From contig NZ_AP024620.1 in the NCBI RefSeq assembly GCF_023734095.1, positions 2,848,501 to 2,912,500 on the forward strand: 64,000 bases of DNA, written 5' to 3'. This DNA is from Moorella sp. Hama-1 (lineage in GTDB: Bacteria; Bacillota; DSM-521; Neomoorellales; Neomoorellaceae). The translations under genes were made by a program, and so were the position numbers. The notes below the pieces were generated by a model, which worked only from the letters and a program-made list of their open reading frames with translations, searched no databases and was not told where the DNA came from. Positions 34,069 through 42,484 of this stretch are shown here, one piece after another; position 1 is the stretch's first letter, and every line of letters begins with the position of its first letter.

Positions 34069-36864
34069 CTACCCCGCACCTGCCTCCTCGACTCGAAGTA
34101 ATAACAGAGGAACCATCTCCGGCAGGAACAGGGCCTGCTGTTCCATCCGGCCGGACCACTCCTGCTGCTCCCGATCCAGTTGCGCCAGGCGGTGGGCCCG
34201 TACCGCCGGCAGCCCGATGCGTTCCAGCGCCCGCCGCCGGGCGGCGAAGGAGAACTCTCCCTTCTCCCGCTCCCGGTCCAGGCGCAACCGGTGGGCCTGG
34301 ACCAGTTCATCATAAAGGGGCTTGCCCCGGGCCTCTGCCGCTTCTTTTACCTTCGCGAACATCCGGCCCGATTCCTCCCCACTGCAGTAAAAAGTCACCC
34401 GAAGTTCGCCCTCCAGAAGCCGCTCCCAGATAAACCGGGATGTAGGCAGAAGTTCCCGGCCGTCATCATGGAGGAAATGGGGCATAATCCGCTGTTCCTG
34501 CCCCTCCAGGCCGTGCAGCTCAATACGCCATAGCGACCAGAAACCCTGCACGCCGGCAGCTAGCCCAGGCAGGGAAACGACAGGGATAGGCTGTCCCGGG
34601 GCAAAGGGCGATAATCCTATGACCAGGCCGCGTATCCGGGGGTCTTCCAGGGTTAACTGCCGGCCCTTTACTCCGAAGGTGGCTTCGGACCCGGTAAAGG
34701 TTACCCGTGCCATCTGTTCACCATCCGGCCAGGTCAGTTTCCATGCTTTATCCTGTTGCTCCACTTGCCCGCCGTAAGCCCTTAGATAGCTGACCGTCAT
34801 ACGTTCCACCCAGCAGGGCAATGGGTGGGCCAGCAACCGCTGTGCCTCCCCGGGGTCCAGGCCTTCGCCTGTGGCGGTAAAAAAGTATTGCTGGCGTGCC
34901 TCTTTCACCTGGTCAAGGAGCTGGTTCATAGTTGTTTCGACCCTGGCCTGCCAGTCCTCCGGGTGAAGAAGGGCCTGCAGGTACAGGTCATCAAATACTT
35001 CCCCGGCCTGTTCGGAATCCAGGACATCGCCGGTCTTATCCACGCCAAATTCATTGAAAATCACTACCAGCTTTTCCGCCAGCACCTCCTGTACCCGGTG
35101 CTCCACCGTATCCTCCAGCACGAAGTTTACCGCCCGCACCGGGTGCTTTTGCCCGATGCGGTCCACCCGGCCAATGCGCTGCTCAAGGCGCATGGGGTTC
35201 CAGGGAATGTCGTAGTTAATGACCACGTGGCAGAACTGCAGGTTCAAACCCTCGCCACCGGCATCGGTGGATATGAGGATGCGCGTTTCTCCGGCAAAAC
35301 TCTCTTGAACGATGGCCCGCTCCTCTAAGCCCATGGAACCGTTCAGACAGGCCACAGTAAACCCCCGCGCCGCCAGGAAATCCCGCAGCATCTCCTGGGT
35401 GGCCACAAACTCTGTGAAAACCAGCACCTTCAGGTCCGGGTCGGCCTCCTCCTGCTGCAGGCGATAGATCCACTCCAGGAGCGCCTCGGCCTTCGGGTCC
35501 GGCCCGGCGCTTTCTGCAGCCCTGGCGGTTTGTAAAAGCAGGTCCACCTCGGCCTGCTCGTTATGCAGTTCCTGCAGCTTCACTCGCAGGAGCGTATCCA
35601 GCTGTTCCTGGCCGTCCAGGTCGGCCCATTCGCCCTCCGGCAGCGTTGGGAAAAGGGCCAGTTCGTCTACCGGCGCCTGTAGCATCTCCAGCCGTCGTTC
35701 CAGGGCTGTGCGGATGGCCCGCGTCGAGGAAGTGACCAGGCGCTGCATGAGGACCAGCAGGAAGCCGATATAGTTTCTTTTCTCGCGTAAGGCCTGATTA
35801 TAGCCCTCCCTTACGTAATCCGTCACCGCTTCGTAAAGCCGGCGCTGGTAGCGGTGGCGCTCCTCCCAGGCCACCGGGATGAGCCGCGTCTGCCGGGGCT
35901 GAAAAAGGGGCCGGCCAGCCCCGTCAATGGCCTGCCGCTTCTCGGTCCGGATAATATAAAGCCGGACCCTTTCCCGGGTAACGGCCTCCGGGCCGGGAAA
36001 GGCCTGGCTGTCCAGCAGGGCCATCAGGCGGTAAAAAGCATCAGACTTGCCCTGGTGGGGGGTGGCCGAAAGGAGCAAAAGATACGGCGCCGCCTCGGCC
36101 AGGCCGCGCCCCAGTTTGTAGCGGGCCACCTGGTCGGTGCTGCCGGCCAGGCGGTGGGCCTCATCCACGATGACCAGGTCCCAGCCGGCGGTGATCAGGT
36201 CGGCAAAGCGCTCCCGGTTGTAATCATCCACCTGTTCCCGCGACCAGCCCCGGCGACCGGTGATGGGTTTGACTGCATCCAGGGGACAAACCACCTGGTC
36301 CCGGGTCCGCCACAGGTTCTCTGCCCGGGTGAACCGGCGGTAGGCGCTGCAATCGCCCGGGATAAGCAACTGGAAATCCTCATTGAAGTGGTTGCGCATC
36401 TCGGCTACCCACTGGGTCACAAGTCCTTTGGGCGCGATGACCAGGGTGCGCCGCACCAGGCCCCGGAGCTTTAATTCCCGCATAATGAGCCCGGCCTCGA
36501 TGGTCTTGCCCAGCCCCACCTCGTCGGCCAGGAGATACCGTACCCGGTCGCCGGCCACCGCCCGTGCCAGGGCCTGGATCTGGTGCGGCAGGGGAATGAT
36601 ATCTGCGGCCACGGGGGCGAGGAGAAGGTTGCGGGCCATGGCGTCGGCCACCCTAGCCGCAGCGGCGATATAGGCCACATGGTGCGGCCCGAACATGGCC
36701 CCGGACGAGTCCAGGGGTTTCAGTTGATCGGCCCTGACCCGGACCACCGCATCCCGGGATGGCAGCCAGACGCGGCATATAGAATCGCCCCATACGGTCT
36801 GGACCTCAATTATCTTACCGGCTTCACTTTTATCCTGTAACCATACCCATTCGCCGGGGTTCAA
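34069..36864 (-). CDS. brxHII: BREX type 3 SNF2-like helicase BrxHII
   Basis: 931 residues. After a short SH3-like N-terminal part (WVWLQDKSEAGKIIEVQ) comes the helicase core: DEVGLGKT (114-121), LVIVDEAHRLAG, LLLSATPHQG, LKVLVFTEFVATQEML, ISTDAGGEGLNLQ and QRIGRVDRIGQKHPVR. All motifs of SF2/SNF2 ATPases are intact. A Glu/Arg-rich C-terminal domain follows. Acts with PglX and PglZ in phage restriction. It is similar in plan to the truncated helicase at 16004-19111, which seems to belong to another system. It lies 103 bp after the large ATPase gene, so the inserted cassette stands between pglX and brxHII. Confidence 0.92.
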   Translation of the reverse strand: MNPGEWVWLQDKSEAGKIIEVQTVWGDSICRVWLPSRDAVVRVRADQLKPLDSSGAMFGPHHVAYIAAAARVADAMARNLLLAPVAADIIPLPHQIQALARAVAGDRVRYLLADEVGLGKTIEAGLIMRELKLRGLVRRTLVIAPKGLVTQWVAEMRNHFNEDFQLLIPGDCSAYRRFTRAENLWRTRDQVVCPLDAVKPITGRRGWSREQVDDYNRERFADLITAGWDLVIVDEAHRLAGSTDQVARYKLGRGLAEAAPYLLLLSATPHQGKSDAFYRLMALLDSQAFPGPEAVTRERVRLYIIRTEKRQAIDGAGRPLFQPRQTRLIPVAWEERHRYQRRLYEAVTDYVREGYNQALREKRNYIGFLLVLMQRLVTSSTRAIRTALERRLEMLQAPVDELALFPTLPEGEWADLDGQEQLDTLLRVKLQELHNEQAEVDLLLQTARAAESAGPDPKAEALLEWIYRLQQEEADPDLKVLVFTEFVATQEMLRDFLAARGFTVACLNGSMGLEERAIVQESFAGETRILISTDAGGEGLNLQFCHVVINYDIPWNPMRLEQRIGRVDRIGQKHPVRAVNFVLEDTVEHRVQEVLAEKLVVIFNEFGVDKTGDVLDSEQAGEVFDDLYLQALLHPEDWQARVETTMNQLLDQVKEARQQYFFTATGEGLDPGEAQRLLAHPLPCWVERMTVSYLRAYGGQVEQQDKAWKLTWPDGEQMARVTFTGSEATFGVKGRQLTLEDPRIRGLVIGLSPFAPGQPIPVVSLPGLAAGVQGFWSLWRIELHGLEGQEQRIMPHFLHDDGRELLPTSRFIWERLLEGELRVTFYCSGEESGRMFAKVKEAAEARGKPLYDELVQAHRLRLDREREKGEFSFAARRRALERIGLPAVRAHRLAQLDREQQEWSGRMEQQALFLPEMVPLLLLRVEEAGAG

Positions 36865-36967
36865 AAAAGGTTCCTCCAGCCCTATAAAATATGCTTAACG
36901 TGATTACTAGCTTATAACAGTAAATATTAGGTACTCTACTACTCCGTTTTTATATATACAATCTCAT

Positions 36968-39900
36968 CTACCGAAGTGCTGTATCTAGGACAAAAGCTTT
37001 TATCCGTACGCCCTGTTGTGACAATTCCCTGGCCTGGGCCTCAAATTGTCTTCTTGCCTCGCCAATATTTATCTTTGGAGAATGGCGTTTTCTATAATCT
37101 GCGTCATCCCACTGGGCACAGTTGAACCATCCGACAAGATATAGTCCATGACGGCAACGTTTATCTTTTAGATAACGGTCCACCAGTTGCGTTTTCATGG
37201 CATTATTCAGGTGGGGGTTCCAGCAACCTTTAACTTCTATAATGACTGTCACTGAATCGAATACCTCTCCGTGTGGACCGCGCACAAAGGCATCGACGTG
37301 AATATCTGTACGTTCACCAAACCCCGACCCCAACCCGCGACGTATTTCTACCTCACGATTGAAGATAATGCCCCTTTGTCTGAGGTCTTGATCCAGATAT
37401 ATTTTGATACTATCAGACAAGCTATTCTCGTCTTTAGGACGATACTTATTACCCGGGATCTCATTCCAAAGAAAAATTACGGCGGGTGTTTCACTGTGGA
37501 GCATGTTTTCTAATCGATTAAGAGATTCTATCAGCACGTCAAGAAGCTGATCGCCGTTTTGGACTAATCGAAGTTCATGATTAGACGTTAATTTAAGGAC
37601 TTCCCTGGATCTTAGCGGTATCCATGTACGGCGACGTGTAGCTGCCTCCGCTTCCAATACCGTCCATTTAAGCCACTCCAGTTCGGGTAACTGGTGAGCG
37701 ATTCGCCGGATGGCCACGCAGGCTTCATGGGTACCACGATTTTTGAGATAAGCCAGGATGGAATCTCTCCATTCAGCAATACTTCCTCTCGGGCCAATCC
37801 AATGGGCTTCTTCATGTATTGGATCTTCACTGTATGGAAACTGGCCGGCCAGCCAGATATATAGATCCGCGAGTTGCTCCTCCGCAAGCTTTTGTACGAT
37901 GGGAACCCCATGTAGGTCCGAGTCGTACGCTATATTTGAAACTACTTGCCGACCGAATTCAGTATTCTGCAGGATGGCAGGCCATACAACCGGCCAGCCG
38001 GCGTCGTCGGTGTGTTCCATGAGCACGCAGGCGGCGATTACTGCCCGCTCTCGTTCCTTTTCATCCATCGGGATCGGGAGCGTTATTAGTGTTTCTGCAA
38101 ATTCTCTGGCTTCGCCGACCTTATGGTCTAATAAGTCACCAAATAAGCACCCCATACATTTAGGCTTTAATTCCCTACTTTTCACCTTCACCAGTAAAGC
38201 GTTTGCAATGCGATCGTCCCAGCAACCATGCACCTTGTGAATAATAAATATGTGGTCGTGTTCTCTGTTTTCCTGTTCAATCAAAGTTATAAGGGTTTCG
38301 ATTATCTCTTCGGCAGCATATTGGTATGCCATATTTATTAATGCTGTATGGGGACTCTCTTTTTTAAGGTTGCTTGGTAAAGGGTAGGCGATAATGATCG
38401 GAGCCCATTTCCTCCAATTATCAGGAGAAAGGTTAACTAGAAAAGAAGGATCCTCCTGCATGAGTAGGAGTAATGCCCGATAGCCGGCAAACGCCGGACG
38501 ATGTAATATATTCTTGCCTAACCATTCGGAAGTTGCCGGATCCTGTTCCAATATATATCTTTTTGCCGCCTCTATGAATCTTTGTCTCGTCATGGTATCA
38601 GCCGTCACCCAACCGGGGAGAGTTGTAAGGTCGGCCTCGAGTTCATTCCCGTAATGGGTGCTATCGGGCTGCAGGGTCATCTCCATGTTAAGTCGCCACC
38701 AGGCTGTGGAGTTCCCTGCCTCGCACTCATCTAGAAGTGCCGCGATGCGTTCTCCTGGGGGTGGTTTTAGAAGGGGCCGACACTGCCGGTGATTCAGCCA
38801 CTTCTCTCTTTCCAGGTAACTTTCTTTCATCCTCTGAGCCTGGGGTGAATTAAGTTGAACGGGTTCTAAGAACCATGAAAACATCTCGACCAGGATGTGG
38901 TTAACCTGGCTGGCGTAATAAACGGCCTCTGCATGAATAGACTCACGAGAATCAAAAACCCTCTCTATCAAATGAGCCCAGGCCTTCTGGTTTTCGGGTT
39001 CTGATTCCTGCAGGTGGTCAATCATCCATGGCAGGTCCTTACTTAAAGCCACTGGTGTCTCAGTACCTACCAACCATATGAAATCCTCTTGAGGATTTTT
39101 AAGCATCGGAACTATTACTTCCAAAATTCTCCGGCGTTTACCATCATTATTGCTTAGTTCATTTTTAAACCTTTCTAGCGCAGGATGGCTTCTTACCACT
39201 CCGTAATAGTTTTTCATTCGAGAAAGAATTGCTTTAGCAAAGGCCTTCAATACATCCGGCCTAGTAATAAAATCCCAAGCCCGGAGCATTATTTTATCTT
39301 CCAGATCCTCAAACCTGGATAATAACAAATCTGTAGGCTGCTGCTCCGCTACCCAATTAAGAGCTACTGGTAGATCCCCAGGTTGGAGATGTTGAATAAG
39401 TTCCTGGGATAGGAATAAAGCGTAAGCCCCCAAAAAATTCTCTCTCTTGGGTGGAGTTAAAATGGCAAATAATTCATCCGCCGTCAAGAAAGCCGGCCAT
39501 ACCGCCAGGAGTCCACAACCTTTCAGTTCGTCTTCAGGATCTTCCCCTACCTCCCCAACGGCTAAAGGCTTTAACTTTTCTTTTGATTTATCATCACCTA
39601 TGCGATATATGGCATATGCAGCGTTTACACGTATCGGCAATGGTTGAGAGGGATCCAGCACAATATGTACGAACTCCTCCTGAAGTTCTTTTAACTCACA
39701 GGCTTCAGCAATATCTATGGCTACGCGTCGTACAACAATACCCTTATTAACATCAGAAATATAAGGATAAAGTTGCCCGGCCAGGCTTGGATGAGCGAGC
39801 TTTTTATACCCTCTACGAATATCTAGATTACGATCCAACAATTTTTCCTCGTCATAAAGTCGTAATAATTCATCTACCAATGCTGCCCGGTCCTTTAAAT

Positions 39901-41185
39901 CCGTAGTTGCTACATCGCTTCGGAGCAGAACTTCAGGATCAGCCTTCATAATCTCCCGAAACACTTCAGGTTTCATACCTGCCAGCCAGGCTGCCAGTTC
40001 ATGCAATTGTGGAACAATCCTCCCTCCAGGATCTCCCGGGTGAACAATGAGACTCATTATCTGGCTTGGTGTCACTCCGCGCTGAACCAGATACCATGCG
40101 GCGAGAAACTCTGCATAAGTTTGGTGAGACCAGCCTATACGATTTGACCCACGTGACGAAAAAAGAGCCGTAGCCAATGTCTCCAGAATCGCGGCTTCGC
40201 TAACTTCAAAATGCCTGCCATCTATGTTCTCGATCTCCCCACAAAGTTCTCTGATTGTCACGTCTTCCTCAGGAACATCGCCCTGGTCGATGCCGGTCCA
40301 GATAGCATACTTATTGGCAAAAATCGTAACGGCCGCTATACGGGCCGCCACCGCCATGCGTTGATCAGCGGTATAATCGCCTCTAAGCTTTGCGTCCCGG
40401 CGGCTTTGGTTCGTTTCTTCGCAGAGCAAGCGACAGCCCTGAAGGTACAATTCGGCCTGGGTGGAAGGGAATTGCCCGGTTTTGCTGGTTTTTATAAGCA
40501 TTTCAAGGGTGACAGGCTTAATGGCTAGCGGTACGGCCTCCATATGGTTAATTTTAAGCAAAAAAGTTTCAGGGTCCAAGCCATTAGCTTTGGCTGCTTC
40601 AGCAACGTCAATGCGTCGTAGCGGGACTAATTCGTATACTTTTACAGAATCGCTGCCCCAAAGTTGACTTAATCCATCTTCCAGGCTTGCCGGCCAGTCC
40701 AGTGTACGGCAGGCTATACGCAGATAAAGCCGCTCCAGAGGGTATTTCCTCAGTTCCTCGATCAGTAAGGCCGCTACTGTATCGATCCGCAATAGGCATT
40801 CATCCAGACTATCAAGGAATAGATGTAAAACATGCGTTCCATCCAGCCAGGCTCGAAAGGTCTGATTCTCAAAGACCGCTTGACATAGCCTGATGTCTGT
40901 TTGGTAGGCCCGAAGGTCAATCCATAAGCATTCTCTTTCCATTGTGCCAGGTCGGTTGCAAATTGATTTCCAATGTGACTTCATCGTCTCAGATTTACCG
41001 ATCCCTGGTTCACCTAATAACACCAGGCATGGAAACTCTGCTATAGACTCGAACGAAACAACATCCGGATTATAATATGAACCAAATTCTGAATCCGGGT
41101 CATAAAGGTACCCTCCATCTGACAGATTGATATTGCCTGCCCTCGGGCACCAAAACCGTTTCCAGTTATATATCTGCTTTAGCAT
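36968..41185 (-). CDS. giant STAND/NACHT-like NTPase with C-terminal PD-(D/E)xK-like nuclease domain
   Basis: 1405 residues from ATG 41185, where AGGAG lies 10 bases upstream; a frame extension to 41233 has no RBS. The start is MLKQIYNWKRFWCPRAG. The P-loop LGEPGIGKSE (about 56-65) and Walker B LHLFLDSLDEC (about 120-130) with LYLRIACRTLDWP (a sensor-1-like Arg region) mark a NACHT-type STAND ATPase. Residues about 400-1250 are helical, HEAT/ARM-like, and should sense a ligand. The last 135 residues have EVEIRRGLG, ERTDIHVDAF (Asp about 1294), TVIIEVKGCWNP (E-x-K about 1317-1319) and TQLVDRY, the layout of a PD-(D/E)xK endonuclease. Known Avs proteins put their effector at the N-terminus, so this order is reversed. 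AT-richer than the BREX genes around it, thus probably acquired. Confidence 0.75.
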   Translation of the reverse strand: MLKQIYNWKRFWCPRAGNINLSDGGYLYDPDSEFGSYYNPDVVSFESIAEFPCLVLLGEPGIGKSETMKSHWKSICNRPGTMERECLWIDLRAYQTDIRLCQAVFENQTFRAWLDGTHVLHLFLDSLDECLLRIDTVAALLIEELRKYPLERLYLRIACRTLDWPASLEDGLSQLWGSDSVKVYELVPLRRIDVAEAAKANGLDPETFLLKINHMEAVPLAIKPVTLEMLIKTSKTGQFPSTQAELYLQGCRLLCEETNQSRRDAKLRGDYTADQRMAVAARIAAVTIFANKYAIWTGIDQGDVPEEDVTIRELCGEIENIDGRHFEVSEAAILETLATALFSSRGSNRIGWSHQTYAEFLAAWYLVQRGVTPSQIMSLIVHPGDPGGRIVPQLHELAAWLAGMKPEVFREIMKADPEVLLRSDVATTDLKDRAALVDELLRLYDEEKLLDRNLDIRRGYKKLAHPSLAGQLYPYISDVNKGIVVRRVAIDIAEACELKELQEEFVHIVLDPSQPLPIRVNAAYAIYRIGDDKSKEKLKPLAVGEVGEDPEDELKGCGLLAVWPAFLTADELFAILTPPKRENFLGAYALFLSQELIQHLQPGDLPVALNWVAEQQPTDLLLSRFEDLEDKIMLRAWDFITRPDVLKAFAKAILSRMKNYYGVVRSHPALERFKNELSNNDGKRRRILEVIVPMLKNPQEDFIWLVGTETPVALSKDLPWMIDHLQESEPENQKAWAHLIERVFDSRESIHAEAVYYASQVNHILVEMFSWFLEPVQLNSPQAQRMKESYLEREKWLNHRQCRPLLKPPPGERIAALLDECEAGNSTAWWRLNMEMTLQPDSTHYGNELEADLTTLPGWVTADTMTRQRFIEAAKRYILEQDPATSEWLGKNILHRPAFAGYRALLLLMQEDPSFLVNLSPDNWRKWAPIIIAYPLPSNLKKESPHTALINMAYQYAAEEIIETLITLIEQENREHDHIFIIHKVHGCWDDRIANALLVKVKSRELKPKCMGCLFGDLLDHKVGEAREFAETLITLPIPMDEKERERAVIAACVLMEHTDDAGWPVVWPAILQNTEFGRQVVSNIAYDSDLHGVPIVQKLAEEQLADLYIWLAGQFPYSEDPIHEEAHWIGPRGSIAEWRDSILAYLKNRGTHEACVAIRRIAHQLPELEWLKWTVLEAEAATRRRTWIPLRSREVLKLTSNHELRLVQNGDQLLDVLIESLNRLENMLHSETPAVIFLWNEIPGNKYRPKDENSLSDSIKIYLDQDLRQRGIIFNREVEIRRGLGSGFGERTDIHVDAFVRGPHGEVFDSVTVIIEVKGCWNPHLNNAMKTQLVDRYLKDKRCRHGLYLVGWFNCAQWDDADYRKRHSPKINIGEARRQFEAQARELSQQGVRIKAFVLDTALR

Positions 41186-41401
41186 GAGGTTTTCACTCCT
41201 AAGGTTTGACACCGAATATCCAATGATGGACATACTATCGCCGGATTAAAACTCATAATTTTGTCTTTATTAATCAACCCTAATCAGTCCCCTTGTATCC
41301 TGCTACAGTAACTACACATGGGAAAACGCTTTCCCTAAAGTGTACGTTCCTTGATGACCCAAATACATTTTCCCCTGGATCTACGCCATTTGCCCAGGCA
41401 C
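41186..41401. other. gap between the two cassette genes
   Basis: 216 bp, AT-rich. It holds GGGAAA-ACGC-TTTCCC (about 41321-41336), a short hairpin, and could carry a private promoter of the STAND ATPase gene on the minus strand. No gene is seen. Confidence 0.4.
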
Positions 41402-42481
41402 TCATTTCTGCATTCCCATGACAGCTCGGCCATACTTATTCCAGACATCTTCGATAGAAAGCCGTTTTACTATATCTCTGAGAGCATCGAGCGCTTTCTT
41501 AGTATAACGTTTGTAGCGTTGAGACTTGATTTTCTTCTCGCCATACATTTCTGGATCATCCCAAATGTTAAGTTCAAACATATAGGCTCTTGTTTTGGGT
41601 ACCGTCAGCCCCAGCTTCTGAGCAATATCTGAAACGCTTAAACTATATTTATCGAACCAGTCAATCTCCTGCTTAACCAAGGTTCCGACAACTGGTTCAC
41701 CGTCCTTGGCTATTCGAACCGCAAGGTCAGCGTCCTTTTTTATTCTATAGTAGATCGGAATACCTTCACCCTGGGTATCCAATTTTAGCTGAGCAATTTC
41801 AGGAAGGAGAACACTCCATTCCTCGCCTCTTCGTCTACGACTAATCGCTTTCCTCAGTTCAGCTTCAGTCACGCGTTCGGCATTATGACGACTTGCCGTG
41901 GCCAAAGCCAGGATAGGCCGAAGTCTGGCTGCGGCCTGAATTCCTTTACGACTACCAGCCTGCAAAAGGACATCAACTTGAGTAAGTTCGCTATCGATTA
42001 GAAGTTGCAAATCTTTAGGGGGGCGGGTTGAAATCGGTAACACCCGTTCTGGGATACAGTCTGCGAGCCTCTCCGCGAATATCCGGTTTAAAAGGTCATC
42101 AAAGAGCGTTACAGCCGCCTGCGCCTGCACATAGAGTAGATTTTCGGAAATTTCCTGGTAATAATGCATTGCAATATCCCTATGAGCGTCCAATATAGAT
42201 AACGTCGATCTTTCATCTGTCGATATCACTTCGATCTCATTCTGCGCTATCTCAAGGCATTTATCAAATGTATATGTATATTTCTCTCCTTTTTCGTGAA
42301 TAGTGCCTTTCCTTTGCTTAATAATCGCCTTTAATAGCATTTCAAAGGCATGATGCAGAAGTATAAGCACGCCTTCCGCACGCCCTTGATCATGAGGGCG
42401 GTTAAACAATTCAATAGCAAGTACCAGAGAGTTGATAGCGCGTTTCTTAAGTTCTACCACATCTCTTTTTATCCTTGGCAT
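41402..42481 (-). CDS. DUF3644-type protein with HEPN-like Rx4H motif
   Basis: A 359-residue protein that starts 3 bp after the pglX stop, with GAGGAATG as RBS. The N-terminal half is helical, with VLILLHHAFEMLLKAIIKQR, typical of DUF3644, and AHRDIAMHYYQE, where Arg101 and His106 form the Rx4H signature of HEPN ribonucleases. The C-terminal half has a helix-turn-helix (SVSDIAQKLGLTVPKTRAYM) that could bind DNA. Similar proteins occur among phage-defence genes. AT-richer than pglX. It most likely forms a cassette with the STAND ATPase downstream (216 bp between them). RNase activity is inferred from the motif only. Confidence 0.75.
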   Translation of the reverse strand: MPRIKRDVVELKKRAINSLVLAIELFNRPHDQGRAEGVLILLHHAFEMLLKAIIKQRKGTIHEKGEKYTYTFDKCLEIAQNEIEVISTDERSTLSILDAHRDIAMHYYQEISENLLYVQAQAAVTLFDDLLNRIFAERLADCIPERVLPISTRPPKDLQLLIDSELTQVDVLLQAGSRKGIQAAARLRPILALATASRHNAERVTEAELRKAISRRRRGEEWSVLLPEIAQLKLDTQGEGIPIYYRIKKDADLAVRIAKDGEPVVGTLVKQEIDWFDKYSLSVSDIAQKLGLTVPKTRAYMFELNIWDDPEMYGEKKIKSQRYKRYTKKALDALRDIVKRLSIEDVWNKYGRAVMGMQK

Positions 42482-42484
42482 AAA

